NCBI GenBank assembly: GCA_037044905.1
Contig: JBAOKB010000079.1
Location: 1-64,000, forward strand
Direction: 5' to 3'
From: Hortaea werneckii
Taxonomy: Eukaryota > Ascomycota > Dothideomycetes > Mycosphaerellales > Teratosphaeriaceae
Length of the DNA stretch: 64,000 nucleotides
Shown: positions 53,231 through 62,669 of the stretch, piece after piece
How positions within the stretch are numbered: position 1 is the first letter of the stretch
How the letters are laid out: each line of letters begins with the position of its first letter
Translations under genes and position numbers: made by a program
The notes under the pieces: model-generated
Seen by the model: the letters and a program-made list of their open reading frames with translations, nothing else
What the model was told of the DNA's origin: nothing
Database searches by the model: none

Positions 53231-53630
53231 TGTTGCGACCCTACGAAGTAGTGTCACGGGTTTAGAGCTCTTTGGAACAGATGTGTCAGGACAACTGGGT
53301 TGTGGGATAACTGATTGTGACAAGGCTGTTGGTTCTCTACCTAACAGTCGGATTGCAACATGAGTTGAACACACGAACTCCTAACGAGAAACATGCCTAG
53401 TTATATACATAAGAGATTCGTGTCTTCATGCGAGCATGGTGAGCATTTCTCGTCTTGCTCGCTAGTGTCCCCTCTCTTGAGGCGAGCATGGTGAGCATTT
53501 CTCGTTTTGCTCACTCACGTGACCTTCGGTTCGTGATTCTTCAGGAGATGGTTCCGTTTAGCCATGTCCATCCCGTTAGCGTCCGTCTTCTCTTATCCAA
53601 TCGCTCCGTCTGTCTCACGTGTTCGTAACA
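53231..53630 (-). repeat. E2 3' LTR (subfamily B, 400 bases)
   Basis: TGTTGCGACC...GTTCGTAACA. The centre holds two near-identical 33-base direct repeats (53431-53463 and 53483-53515). The first is framed by the 7-base inverted repeat GCGAGCA/TGCTCGC. Confidence 0.95.
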
Positions 53631-53647
53631 CTACCCCCCTTCCATTC
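53631..53647 (-). promoter_or_regulatory. E2 polypurine tract
   Basis: On the element's coding strand the sequence GAATGGAAGGGGGGTAG abuts the 3' LTR, the usual place for plus-strand DNA priming in LTR retrotransposons. Confidence 0.8.
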
Positions 53648-53701
53648 TAGCTTCGTCCCTGAAGCTTATAGGGTGGTCATCCCCACAACTTAGTCTTCGT
53701 C

Positions 53702-54196
53702 ATGGCTTCCCGATCTCATCAAGACCGCCTGAAAAAGGCCGCGACCATCCTTTCCTTTCGTTTCGAAAACCCTTGTCCTTGTGACCACTGCTGTGAAAGG
53801 AACAAGACTTGTTTCATTATGCCTTCCGGTGGAAAATGCGCCGAGTGCGAGCTCCGTGGTCGTCCTTGTGTTGTGTCTTCGTGGGAGGCGCTGGACCGAG
53901 CTAGTGACAACCTTTCCTCGAAGATTTCAGAGGATGAGAAAAAGGTGGAACAACTGTTGGACGAGTTGGATGAGGTTCGTCGTCGTCTAGTCCGCAACCG
54001 CAAGGTTCAAGAGCAGAACAATACTCGTTCGCAAGAGAAGTGGGATTGTTTGCTGCGCGGACTGGAGACTTCTGAGCAACCTGCTCAATTCCAGGACTTG
54101 GCTGCCGTGGATTTTGGTTTCCAGCTTCAGAACGAGCCTTCGCCTTTTACCTTTGACTTCCAGAATGGAAGCGCTTCAGGAGTTTCCGGCAGTTGA
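53702..54196 (+). CDS. Antisense Zn2Cys6-like protein carried by E2
   Basis: An intact 164-residue ORF on the strand opposite to gag-pol, between the 3' LTR and the pol terminus, whose last 50 bases overlap the pol end. The N-terminal part has CDHCCERNKTC and CAECELRGRPC, two C-x2-C-x6-C halves eight residues apart, the spacing of a Zn2Cys6 DNA-binding cluster. A coiled coil follows (about 75-108, EDEKKVEQLLDELDEVRRRL), and the C-terminus is acidic, Phe- and Gln-rich (DLAAVDFGFQLQ). Basic residues around the cluster are few. It could be transcribed from an antisense promoter in the LTR. A broken counterpart sits at the same place in E1. Function is unknown; regulation of the element or host is conceivable. 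Confidence 0.8.
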   Translation: MASRSHQDRLKKAATILSFRFENPCPCDHCCERNKTCFIMPSGGKCAECELRGRPCVVSSWEALDRASDNLSSKISEDEKKVEQLLDELDEVRRRLVRNRKVQEQNNTRSQEKWDCLLRGLETSEQPAQFQDLAAVDFGFQLQNEPSPFTFDFQNGSASGVSGS

Positions 54197-57100
54197 GATT
54201 AGTAAGTGGTTCCCATGTATTTTCATCGCTGGGATATCCTTTCCACTTGATGAGATATCGCTGACTCTTCTTGTCGTAGCTAACAATCTTTTCGACTTCG
54301 TATTCGTCGTCTTCTTGTTCCTGGTAATGGAACGTTGTTTGCAGCGTGGCATTGGGGTGTGCGGGTTCCAACAAGGATACATGGAATACTGGATGGATCC
54401 TGGCGTCTGGTGGGAGTTCAAGTCGGTAGCTGACTGCTCCTTTTTGTTCAGCAATCAAAAATGGTCCGACTTTGACATGATCCAGTTTCTTCGTTTTCCG
54501 CTTTGTTTTTAGGTTCTTCGTCAGAAGATACACCTTATCCCCCTTCTTAAGCTGAGGTGCCGTTTTTGATTCTTTAAATCGCTGCTTTCGGATTTGCTGT
54601 TGCGAATGTTGGATTGCATCTCGGGCAGTTGCGTGTGTCTTTTGCAATTCTCCTGCCATAACTATAGCTTTCTCGGCTTTTACTGACGTCCTTGGTTCCA
54701 TAAACAAATTGGGTGTTTTTCCGTAATTGAGGAAAAATGGTGTTTCCTTTGTTGTTTCTGAAGCATTATTGTTTAATGCTAATTGCGCCATTGGTAATAG
54801 TGCAACCCAATTATTTTGTGCAAAGTTGACATAGTGCCGTAAGTATGCCTCGAGTGACTGATTTGTCCTTTCAGTCTGACCATCTGTTTCTGGGTGGAAT
54901 GCCGTGGATAGTTTATGTCTGATTCCAATCTGTCCCATAAGAGATTTCCAGAAGTTCGATGTAAATAGCTTATCTCTGTCGGTAATGAAACTCTCTGGAA
55001 TTCCATGATGTCTGATGAGCCTGTCCAGTACGAGGTATGCGAGTTCCATGGCTGTCATTGATTCCTTGCACGGTATAAAATGTGCGTATTTGGTCAAGGT
55101 ATCTACCATGACAAGTATTGAATCATAAATCACTCCGGTAGCCGGGTCCTTGGATGCCGGTAATTTGGTAATGAAGTCCATCGTGACTTCTCTCCATGGT
55201 GTATCCGAAGGTTCTCGGAATTGGAGATTGCCGTACTTCGCATGTCGTGATGCTTTGTTCTTTTGGCAACTATCGCATTGTTTAATGTAGTCGGTGACCT
55301 TTTTCCGCATCTGTGGGAAAGCAAAGTTCCGTCTAATCAAGTCGATTGTCCTCGTAATTCCTGGGTGTCCTGTGGTTTGGCTATTATGGTGGTCTTTGAT
55401 GCATTCGTGTTCCTTTTCCGGTGGAACTTGATATTTCCCATGTTCAATAGGGAATTCTTCTTGTTCATCTCGTAGAACTCGGAGTATGTTATTAAACTCC
55501 TGTGTATTCGTGGTAAGGCTTCCATCCTTGTTGACTTTGAGCATTGCTTTCGAATTTTGCTCCTTGCCTTCCATGTAGTCGCTTCTTCTGCTCAGCGCAT
55601 CTGCGCGCCCATTGTCTTTTCCTGGTGTATACTGGATATCGAACTTGTATTGTCCGAGTAGCTCTGACCATCTACACTGTCGACGCGATAGATCCTTGGT
55701 AGTTGTGAAGTATTGAAGGTTCTTATGGTCGGTGTATATCGTCAGTCCTGTAGCTCCTTCGCAGTAAACTCTCCAGTGTCGCAATGCTGCAACAATCGCT
55801 AACAGTTCTTTATCGTAGATCTCGTAGTTCTGTTCCGCTGGCGTCATCTTTCTCGAGTAATACGCCACTGGGTGTCTCTTGCCATCGTGTTCCTGAGTGA
55901 GGCAAGCACCTATTGCTAAATCGGATGCGTCGGTTTCGACTTGTACTGGCTTCTTCGTATTAAACAGCATGAGTGTTGGTGACCGTATGCATGCTTGCTT
56001 GAGCTGCTGGAATGCCTTTTCTTGCTTCTCTGTCCACACGAACTTGGTGTCTTTCTTCATAAGACTTGTAAGTGGGATTGCGAGTTTGGAGTATCGTTCG
56101 ACAAACTTCCTGTTGTAGTTTGCGAGTCCTAAAAAGGCTTGGATATCCTTAACTGTCTTTGGCGTCGGCCATTCCTCAATGGATTGTACTTTCTTCGGGT
56201 CCATCTTGATTCCAGTAGTGTTGATGATGAATCCTAGGAATTCGATTTCCTTCTTGTAGAATTCACATTTCTCGGGTGCGGTCTTGAAGTCCACTGTGCT
56301 AAGTCGTTCTAGCACTGCTTGTACGTCTTTGGTGTGTTGTTCTCGGTTTCCTCGAGTGAAGATTAAAATGTCATCGACATACGCTATGACAGTGATGTCA
56401 AGCAGGTCTCGTAGTACATCGTTGACGAGCTGCTGACATGTTGCTGGGGCATTCGTAAGTCCCATAGGCATGACTCGAAATTGGTAGAGTCCGTAGCGTG
56501 TCCTGAAGGCTGTTTTCCATTCTTCTCCCTTGGCCATTCGTACTGCATAGAATGCGTCTCGTAGATCGATCTTCGAGTACCAGTTTGCTCCGGTGAGTCG
56601 ATCTTGCATTTCCTCGATGTTGGGTAGTGGATATCGGTTCTTGACCGTGACTTCATTAAGTCGTCGATAGTCGATTACCATTCGTAGTTTTCCTCCTTTC
56701 TTTGGAACGAACATTGCTGGTGAAGCGGCTGGTGATTGGGATTTCTCTATCCATCCCTTGTCACTCTTTTCTTTCAGCCATCTGCGTTGCTCTTCGAGCT
56801 CTTTTTCGGATAACCTGTATAGTGGCCCCCATGGTGGATCTTTGCCGGGCTGAAGTTGTATTCGGTGATCCCATGGTTGATGTCTAGGTAAGGCGGCTAA
56901 TCCTTCCTCTTCCTGGAAGAGCGGTTTCCATTTCTTAAACTCTTCAGGGATCTCTGGAGGTGCGTTAGTTCTCCCTTTATCTCTCACCTTGTGACCTGGC
57001 TGGGCTGGCTCAGTGTCTGTGGAGACCATCTCCTTGCCGTTTCTGTCGGAGTATGTTATCGGTTGACGTTCTAATTCGCAGAACTGTCTTTCCTCATCTA

Positions 57101-57617
57101 TCATCGCACGCTGTCGATGCATAGGTTGGATGTTGGTAACGCAACCACATCGCTCAAACTTGAGTACTCTTTTCCTCCAATCTATCAGAGGGTTATGCTT
57201 TTCCAACCAAGGTGTCCCCATCACGATGTCGTGACTGGCCATGTCAACGATATCCAGGCTGACAGTCTCGTGGTGCTGTTGGATAGCTAGGACTAGCGGC
57301 ATTGTTTCGCTGTCCACTTCGGATAGGGATGATCCATCTGCGACCATTAACTCGTATCCGCCGTCTTTCTTTCGTCGGGTAGCGATCCCGTTTCGCTGGA
57401 CAAAGCTGGTCGATATAAAGTTTCCGCTGGCTCCGGAATCGATCATAGCTTGTGTTGCGTGTCCATTGACAATGCATTTGGTACGGAATACCGGTGCTGC
57501 TGATGCTGTGGGAGCTTCGATAATGTTTACTTCCTGGCGACTGCTCCTGTCGGCAGGGATCCTTCGTTTTTTGAATAGTATCCTGGCGAGTTGGCATCTT
57601 CGAGACAGACTTCCCAA
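54147..57617 (-). CDS. pol: E2 Pol polyprotein (protease, reverse transcriptase, RNase H, integrase, chromodomain)
   Basis: An open frame of 1,156 residues in the -1 frame relative to gag, overlapping it by 91 bases. Domains: aspartic protease with IDSGASGNF near 60-67; reverse transcriptase with MVIDYRRLN and YVDDILIF (about 413-420); RNase H with TDASDLAIGACLTQ and YTDHKNLQYF; integrase with an HHCC zinc region (ending CDSCQKNK) and catalytic blocks TMDFITKLP and DRDKLFTSNF; and a C-terminal chromodomain in the last 50 residues (RYLIKWKGYPSDENTWEP). The first ATG-like codons are probably not used: translation most likely enters from gag at the AAAAAAC heptamer at 57566-57572. The order PR-RT-RH-IN is that of Ty3/gypsy. 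Confidence 0.96.
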   Translation of the reverse strand: MGSLSRRCQLARILFKKRRIPADRSSRQEVNIIEAPTASAAPVFRTKCIVNGHATQAMIDSGASGNFISTSFVQRNGIATRRKKDGGYELMVADGSSLSEVDSETMPLVLAIQQHHETVSLDIVDMASHDIVMGTPWLEKHNPLIDWRKRVLKFERCGCVTNIQPMHRQRAMIDEERQFCELERQPITYSDRNGKEMVSTDTEPAQPGHKVRDKGRTNAPPEIPEEFKKWKPLFQEEEGLAALPRHQPWDHRIQLQPGKDPPWGPLYRLSEKELEEQRRWLKEKSDKGWIEKSQSPAASPAMFVPKKGGKLRMVIDYRRLNEVTVKNRYPLPNIEEMQDRLTGANWYSKIDLRDAFYAVRMAKGEEWKTAFRTRYGLYQFRVMPMGLTNAPATCQQLVNDVLRDLLDITVIAYVDDILIFTRGNREQHTKDVQAVLERLSTVDFKTAPEKCEFYKKEIEFLGFIINTTGIKMDPKKVQSIEEWPTPKTVKDIQAFLGLANYNRKFVERYSKLAIPLTSLMKKDTKFVWTEKQEKAFQQLKQACIRSPTLMLFNTKKPVQVETDASDLAIGACLTQEHDGKRHPVAYYSRKMTPAEQNYEIYDKELLAIVAALRHWRVYCEGATGLTIYTDHKNLQYFTTTKDLSRRQCRWSELLGQYKFDIQYTPGKDNGRADALSRRSDYMEGKEQNSKAMLKVNKDGSLTTNTQEFNNILRVLRDEQEEFPIEHGKYQVPPEKEHECIKDHHNSQTTGHPGITRTIDLIRRNFAFPQMRKKVTDYIKQCDSCQKNKASRHAKYGNLQFREPSDTPWREVTMDFITKLPASKDPATGVIYDSILVMVDTLTKYAHFIPCKESMTAMELAYLVLDRLIRHHGIPESFITDRDKLFTSNFWKSLMGQIGIRHKLSTAFHPETDGQTERTNQSLEAYLRHYVNFAQNNWVALLPMAQLALNNNASETTKETPFFLNYGKTPNLFMEPRTSVKAEKAIVMAGELQKTHATARDAIQHSQQQIRKQRFKESKTAPQLKKGDKVYLLTKNLKTKRKTKKLDHVKVGPFLIAEQKGAVSYRLELPPDARIHPVFHVSLLEPAHPNATLQTTFHYQEQEDDEYEVEKIVSYDKKSQRYLIKWKGYPSDENTWEPLTNLNCRKLLKRFHSGSQR

Positions 57618-59542
57618 TCAAGGGGTCCATGTCGTGGGCCTAGGATAACCTTTCCCTGTGTCATTGATACCTTGATTTGTCCTTTGACAGTGGCTTTGAC
57701 GTGCCCTAGTATCATGTTTCTCCATATCGGTAATTGTACTGGTTGCCCGATGGGTCTCATCTCCCATTGGCTTGCTGACTCAGTCAACTTCTGTTTCATT
57801 GCTTCTAACGATATGAGGTCTTCCTGATATGCTTCCTGGATCCGGTGTAATTCGTGGAATCGTCCTTTGACTACTTGTATTCGTTCTCTGAGCCTTCTTG
57901 GGATATGGATTCCGTCAGGCGTGATATAGCTTCCATCAGGTTGAAACGTACTTCCAATCGGTGGTCGTTCTTGTACGTATGCTGCTGCGTCGTAGTCAAC
58001 GTTGGCAAGTCGATAGTTCCAGAACATTGCTCTAATCCGATTGAGCATGTTGTCGAATTCGATCGGATGAAGTCGTCGCTTTCCTTGGATCCCGGGGAAT
58101 ACATTTTCAAGCTGGCTCGCGATGAAGAGGATCATTTTCTTGGCTGGTCCTGCTCCTGAGACTTCGAAGCGATACAGTTCGAGGTCATCGGGTTCATCGT
58201 CGTCGGTGTATTCTTCCTCCGACGAGCTATCATCTTGTGCTGCAACTGTTTGCGCAATCATCTGTAGTTGTTCCAGGTTTGGTCCCGTTAATTCTGGGGC
58301 GATATCGTTATTTTGTGGAGATTCTTCTTCCTCTAGCAGTTCTTCTTCCTGCTCAGGGGGTGTGTTTTCTTGCAGAGTTGCGTCCTCCCAATTGAATGGT
58401 GGTGGAGACCTTCCTCTCCGGGAATTTCCTAAGTCTCTCATCTGCTGTAGCGGCTGGCCTCGTACCATCGCGTTAAATTCCATCCTAGCCTTGCGTGGCT
58501 TCTTGGGATAGTGACCACTTGCTAGCTTGTCTGACTCATGGGTTTTACAGTCGTCGTCGTAACAACCCGTCCAATGCATAGCCTTATGGTCTGGTTCCGT
58601 CTTCGGTTCCTTAACGAGTTTTGATACATCGTAGGCGCCTCGTCCATCGTTTGCTTCGTTGATGGGTTCCTTCACTAGCATCATGTTGAGTTGCTCCTGC
58701 GGTCGCACCTTTCGTCCGCGGCAGTCTCGTGCGTAATGCCCTATCTTGTGGCAGTTGTAGCACTCCGGTCCTTCTCGTTTCTTTCCTCTGTTGCTGTTCC
58801 CTTGGAACTTCCCTTTACCCTTGGCTCCTCGCATGCCTTTTCCTTTTGGCTTGCGCTGGATAATATCCAATTCCATGGCATCAGGATCGCGACGAGACCC
58901 TCCAGTCCAGCTGGTAGAGTTGTAGCCAGATCGTCCGCGATACTGTCCATTATGGCGTTTTTCCATCTTCCTCTCGTAGAGCCTATCGTCAATTTCGATA
59001 GCGTCCTGAATCATCAGTTCGAGAGTGTCGTGAGATGCACCTGAGCGCATGAGTTCATCCTTGACGTCGTCCTTGAGTCCAGTGTAATACATAGTGAGTA
59101 AGGCTTGGTCATCCCAACCAGTTTTGCCTGAATACTCCCTGAACCTGGCGGTGTATTGCGAAGTAGACGTCTTCTGTTTCAAGTGTTGGATAACTCGGAT
59201 GGCGACTTGTTTTTCATTACTCAACCCATAAATATTTCGAATGGCTTTGACATAATTGTCCCAGCTGTTGAAGATTCCTTCGGTGTCGATGTTCTGGTGC
59301 AAGACTTCGTGCAACCTAGGTCGAATCCATTGTTGGACTTGTCCCCTAAGGTAAGAGGATGCAAGTAAGGTCTTCTTAGGATCCTGGGTGATGTTTTCGA
59401 AACGAAAGTAAAGTGCCATTTGGTTGAGCCAATCGTCGAGCTTCGATCGATCGCCATAGTAATAGTCCGGTTTGGCGACTTTGATATTGTTGTCGTAGGT
59501 ACGCTGCTGAACGCTAGTGTCTCGGTTCTCGGATGGAGCCAT
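57527..59542 (-). CDS. gag: E2 Gag structural protein
   Basis: 671 residues starting MAPSENRDTSVQQRT at the first ATG after the 5' LTR. A retrotransposon Gag region is at about 20-190 (LDDWLNQMALYFRFENI, WIRPRLHEVLHQN, EYSGKTGWDDQALLTMYYTGL). The CCHC zinc knuckle is CYNCHKIGHYARDC near 280, in a Lys/Arg/Gly-rich setting. A long acidic region follows (EQEEELLEEEESPQNND, DDSSSEEEYTDDDEPDD). The final 30 codons overlap pol. It should form the particle and bind the RNA. Confidence 0.95.
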   Translation of the reverse strand: MAPSENRDTSVQQRTYDNNIKVAKPDYYYGDRSKLDDWLNQMALYFRFENITQDPKKTLLASSYLRGQVQQWIRPRLHEVLHQNIDTEGIFNSWDNYVKAIRNIYGLSNEKQVAIRVIQHLKQKTSTSQYTARFREYSGKTGWDDQALLTMYYTGLKDDVKDELMRSGASHDTLELMIQDAIEIDDRLYERKMEKRHNGQYRGRSGYNSTSWTGGSRRDPDAMELDIIQRKPKGKGMRGAKGKGKFQGNSNRGKKREGPECYNCHKIGHYARDCRGRKVRPQEQLNMMLVKEPINEANDGRGAYDVSKLVKEPKTEPDHKAMHWTGCYDDDCKTHESDKLASGHYPKKPRKARMEFNAMVRGQPLQQMRDLGNSRRGRSPPPFNWEDATLQENTPPEQEEELLEEEESPQNNDIAPELTGPNLEQLQMIAQTVAAQDDSSSEEEYTDDDEPDDLELYRFEVSGAGPAKKMILFIASQLENVFPGIQGKRRLHPIEFDNMLNRIRAMFWNYRLANVDYDAAAYVQERPPIGSTFQPDGSYITPDGIHIPRRLRERIQVVKGRFHELHRIQEAYQEDLISLEAMKQKLTESASQWEMRPIGQPVQLPIWRNMILGHVKATVKGQIKVSMTQGKVILGPRHGPLDWEVCLEDANSPGYYSKNEGSLPTGAVARK
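57566..57572 (-). promoter_or_regulatory. A AAA AAC slippery heptamer for -1 frameshifting between gag and pol
   Basis: On the minus strand the gag codons TCA AAA AAC present the classical X-XXY-YYZ heptamer in the correct register. Slipping by -1 continues as KKRRIPADRSS, which is exactly the pol frame. The heptamer is preserved in E1 (50321-50327) and E3. Confidence 0.8.
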
Positions 59543-59581
59543 TGTTGTCTGAGGTACAAGGTTCCTTGAGGGTGTTCAAAG

Positions 59582-59981
59582 TGTTGCGACCCTACGAAGT
59601 AGTGTCACGGGTTTAGAGCTCTTTGGAACAGATGTGTCAGGACAACTGGGTTGTGGGATAACTGATTGTGACAAGGCTGTTGGTTCTCTACCTAACAGTC
59701 GGATTGCAACATGAGTTGAACACACGAACTCCTAACGAGAAACATGCCTAGTTATATACATAAGAGATTCGTGTCTTCATGCGAGCATGGTGAGCATTTC
59801 TCGTCTTGCTCGCTAGTGTCCCCTCTCTTGAGGCGAGCATGGTGAGCATTTCTCGTTTTGCTCACTCACGTGACCTTCGGTTCGTGATTCTTCAGGAGAT
59901 GGTTCCGTTTAGCCATGTCCATCCCGTTAGCGTCCGTCTTCTCTTATCCAATCGCTCCGTCTGTCTCACGTGTTCGTAACA
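59582..59981 (-). repeat. E2 5' LTR (subfamily B, 400 bases)
   Basis: I find no difference from the 3' LTR at 53231-53630. On the coding strand it is followed by CTTTGAACACCCTC; this does not begin with TGG, so the primer is not an obvious tRNA 3' end. Confidence 0.95.
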
Positions 59982-59986
59982 AGTCG

Positions 59987-60212
59987 CGTCCTAAAGAATT
60001 ACGAGATATAGAGTACCTATAGTTACGTAAGTAGAGCGCTCTATAATCCGTAAGCGTAGAGTAGTAGAACACTCTATAATCTATAGAAGTAGAGTAACGG
60101 AGCACGTTATATAAAGACACGAATCTCTTATATATATAACTAGGCATGTTTCTCGTTAGGAGTTCGTGTATTTAACTTATATTATAATCTAACTATTAGG
60201 TAGAGAACTAAT
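59987..60212 (-). mobile_element. Old RIP-degraded solo LTR, part between E2 and E3
   Basis: Continues the LTR broken at 53230. The first 120 bases are very degraded and contain repeated CTCTATAAT blocks; from 60110 on it aligns clearly (AAAGACACGAATCTCTTATA). It ends in CTAAT (60208-60212), the complement of ATTAG, where E3 begins. Confidence 0.82.
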
Positions 60213-60614
60213 TGTTACGAACACGGTCACGGGACGCTCGAACCCGAAGCGATTGGCTAGTAAGGACTGGAGCAAGGAAAGGTCACGTGATTAGTATGTA
60301 GGAGAGCGCTGCCTTGGCAGGCGAACCACTGCATATATGCAAGAGGCCGACCGGTCGACGAGCGACCCGGCGACCTTGGAGCGCCGGACCGCTAAGCGAC
60401 CCAGCGAACTATTGCATAAAGACACGAATCTCTTATGTATATAACTAGGCATGTTTCTCGTTAGGAGTTCGTGTGTTCAACTCATGTTGCAATCCGACTG
60501 TTAGGTAGAGAACCAACAGCCTTGTCACAATCAGTTATCCCACAACCCAGTTGTCTTGACACATCTGTTCCAACGAGCTCTAAATCCGTGACACTACTTC
60601 GTAGGGTCGCAACA
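60213..60614 (+). repeat. E3 5' LTR (subfamily A, 402 bases)
   Basis: On the plus strand it reads TGTTACGAAC...GTCGCAACA. It is the same subfamily as the E1 LTRs and differs from them at scattered transitions. Confidence 0.93.
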
Positions 60615-60653
60615 CTTTGAACACCCTCAAGGAACTTTGTACCTTAGACAACA

Positions 60654-62669
60654 ATGGCTCCATCCGAGAACCGAGACACTAGCGTTTAGCAGCGTACCAA
60701 CGACAACAATATCAAAGTCGCCAAACCGGACTACTACTATGGCGATCGATCGAAGCTTGACGATTGGCTGAACCAAATGGCACTTTACTTTCGTTTCGAA
60801 AATATTACTTAGGACCCCAAGAAGACTCTACTTGCATCCTCTTATCTTAGGGGACAAGTCCAACAATGGATTCGACCCAGACTGCACGAAGTCTTGCACC
60901 AGAACATCGACACCGAAGGAATCTTCAACAGCTGGGACAACTATGTCAAAGCCATTCGAAACATTTATGGGTTGAGTAACGAAAAACAAGTCGCCATCCG
61001 AGTCATCCAACACCTGAAACAGAAGACGTCTACTTCGCAATACACCGCCAAGTTTAGGGAGTATTTAGGCAAGACTAGTTAGGATGACCAAGCCTTACTT
61101 ACTATGTATTACACTGGACTCAAGGACGACGTCAAGGATGAACTCATGCGCTTAGGTGCATCTCACGACACTCTCGAACTAATGATTCAAGATGCTATCG
61201 AAATTGACGATAGGCTTTACGAGAGAAAGATGGAAAAACGCCACAATGGACAGTATCGCGGACGATCTAGCTACAACTCTACTAGCTGGACTGGAGGGTC
61301 TCGTCGCGATCCTAATGCCATGGAATTGGATATCATCCAACGCAAGCCGAAAGGAAAAGGCATGCACGGAGCCAAGGGTAAAGGGAAGTTCCAAGGGAAC
61401 AGCAACAGAGGAAAGAAACGAGAAGGACCGGAGTGCTACAATTGCCACAAGATAGGGCATTACGCACGAGATTGCCGCGGACGAAAGGTGCGACCGCAGG
61501 AGCAACTCAACATGATGCTAGTAAAGGAACCCATCGACGAAGCAAACGATGGACGAGGCGCCTACGATGTATCAAAACTCGTTAAGGAACCAAAGACGGA
61601 ACCAGACCATAAGGCTGTGCATTGGACGGGTTGCTACGACGACTATTGCAAGACCCACGAATCAGACAAGCAAGCAAGTGGTCACTATCCCAAGAAGCCA
61701 CGCAAGGCTAGGATGGAATTTAACGTGATGATACGAGGCCAGCCGCTATAGCAGATGAGAGACTTAGGAAATTCCCAGAGAGGAAGGTCTCCACCACCAT
61801 TCAATTGGGAGGACGCAACTCTGCAAGAAAACACACCCCCTGAGCAGGAAGAAGAACTGCTAGAGGAAGAAGAATCTCCACAAAATAACGACCCCGAACC
61901 GGAACTTACGGGACCAAACCTGGAACAACTACAAATGATAGCGTAGATGATAGCAGCGTAGGACGGTAGTTCATTAGAGGAAGAATATACAGATGACGAA
62001 GAGCCAGACGACCTTAAAATATCGACATTCACCATTCAAGGATCTGAACCCATTAAAAGGATAATGATCTTTATTATGCATCAACTCGAGACTGTATTCC
62101 CCAAGATCCAAGGGAAACGACGACTTTACCCGATCGAGTTCGACAACATGCTCAACCGAATTAGAGCAATGTTCTGGAACTATCGACTTGTCAACGTCGA
62201 TTACGATGCAGCAGCATACGTGCAAGAACGACCACCGATTAGAAGCACATTCCAACCTAATGGAAGCTATATAACGCCCGATGGAATCCACATTCCCAGA
62301 AGCGTTAGAGAACGAATCCAGATCATTAAGGCACGACTTCATGAACTACACCGAATCCAGGAAGCTTATTAAGAAGACCTCATATCGTTGGAGGCAATGC
62401 GACACAAGTTAACCGAGTCCACGAAGCAATAGGAACTAAAGCCTATAGGACTACTAGTGCAACTACTAATATAGAGAAACATAATACTAGGGCACGTCAA
62501 AGCCACTGTCGAAGGACAAATCAAGGTATTAGTGACACAAGGAAAGGTTATCCTAGGCCCACGACATGGACCCCTTAATTGGGAGATCTGTCTCGAAGAC
62601 GCTAACTCGCTAGGATACTATTTAAAAAACGAAGGATCCCTGCCGACAGGAGCAGTCGCTAGGAAGTAA
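60654..62669 (+). pseudogene. E3 gag, disrupted by RIP
   Basis: Starts MAPSENRDTSV and reaches TAG in place of Gln within the first 15 codons. The zinc knuckle CYNCHKIGHYARDC is intact near 61437. Several further TAG and TAA codons follow, many at the same sites as in E1. Confidence 0.87.

Larger units (their letters stand above)
53231..59981 (-). mobile_element. E2: intact Ty3/gypsy chromodomain retrotransposon
   Basis: 6,751 bases with two 400-base LTRs that look identical base for base, flanked by the 5-base duplication AGTCG (53226-53230 and 59982-59986). The coding strand is minus: 5' LTR 59582-59981, gag 57527-59542, pol joined by a -1 shift and ending at 54147, then an antisense ORF, a purine-rich tract (minus strand GAATGGAAGGGGGGTAG) and the 3' LTR. 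No RIP damage is visible. Pol ends in a chromodomain, placing it with the chromodomain-bearing gypsy lineage. Recent insertion and possible activity are inferred. Confidence 0.96.

Noticed and set aside
45380..60212. CRISPR-like or tandem array
   Set aside because: The repeats are LTRs and nested transposon pieces in a eukaryotic genome; no regular spacer structure exists.
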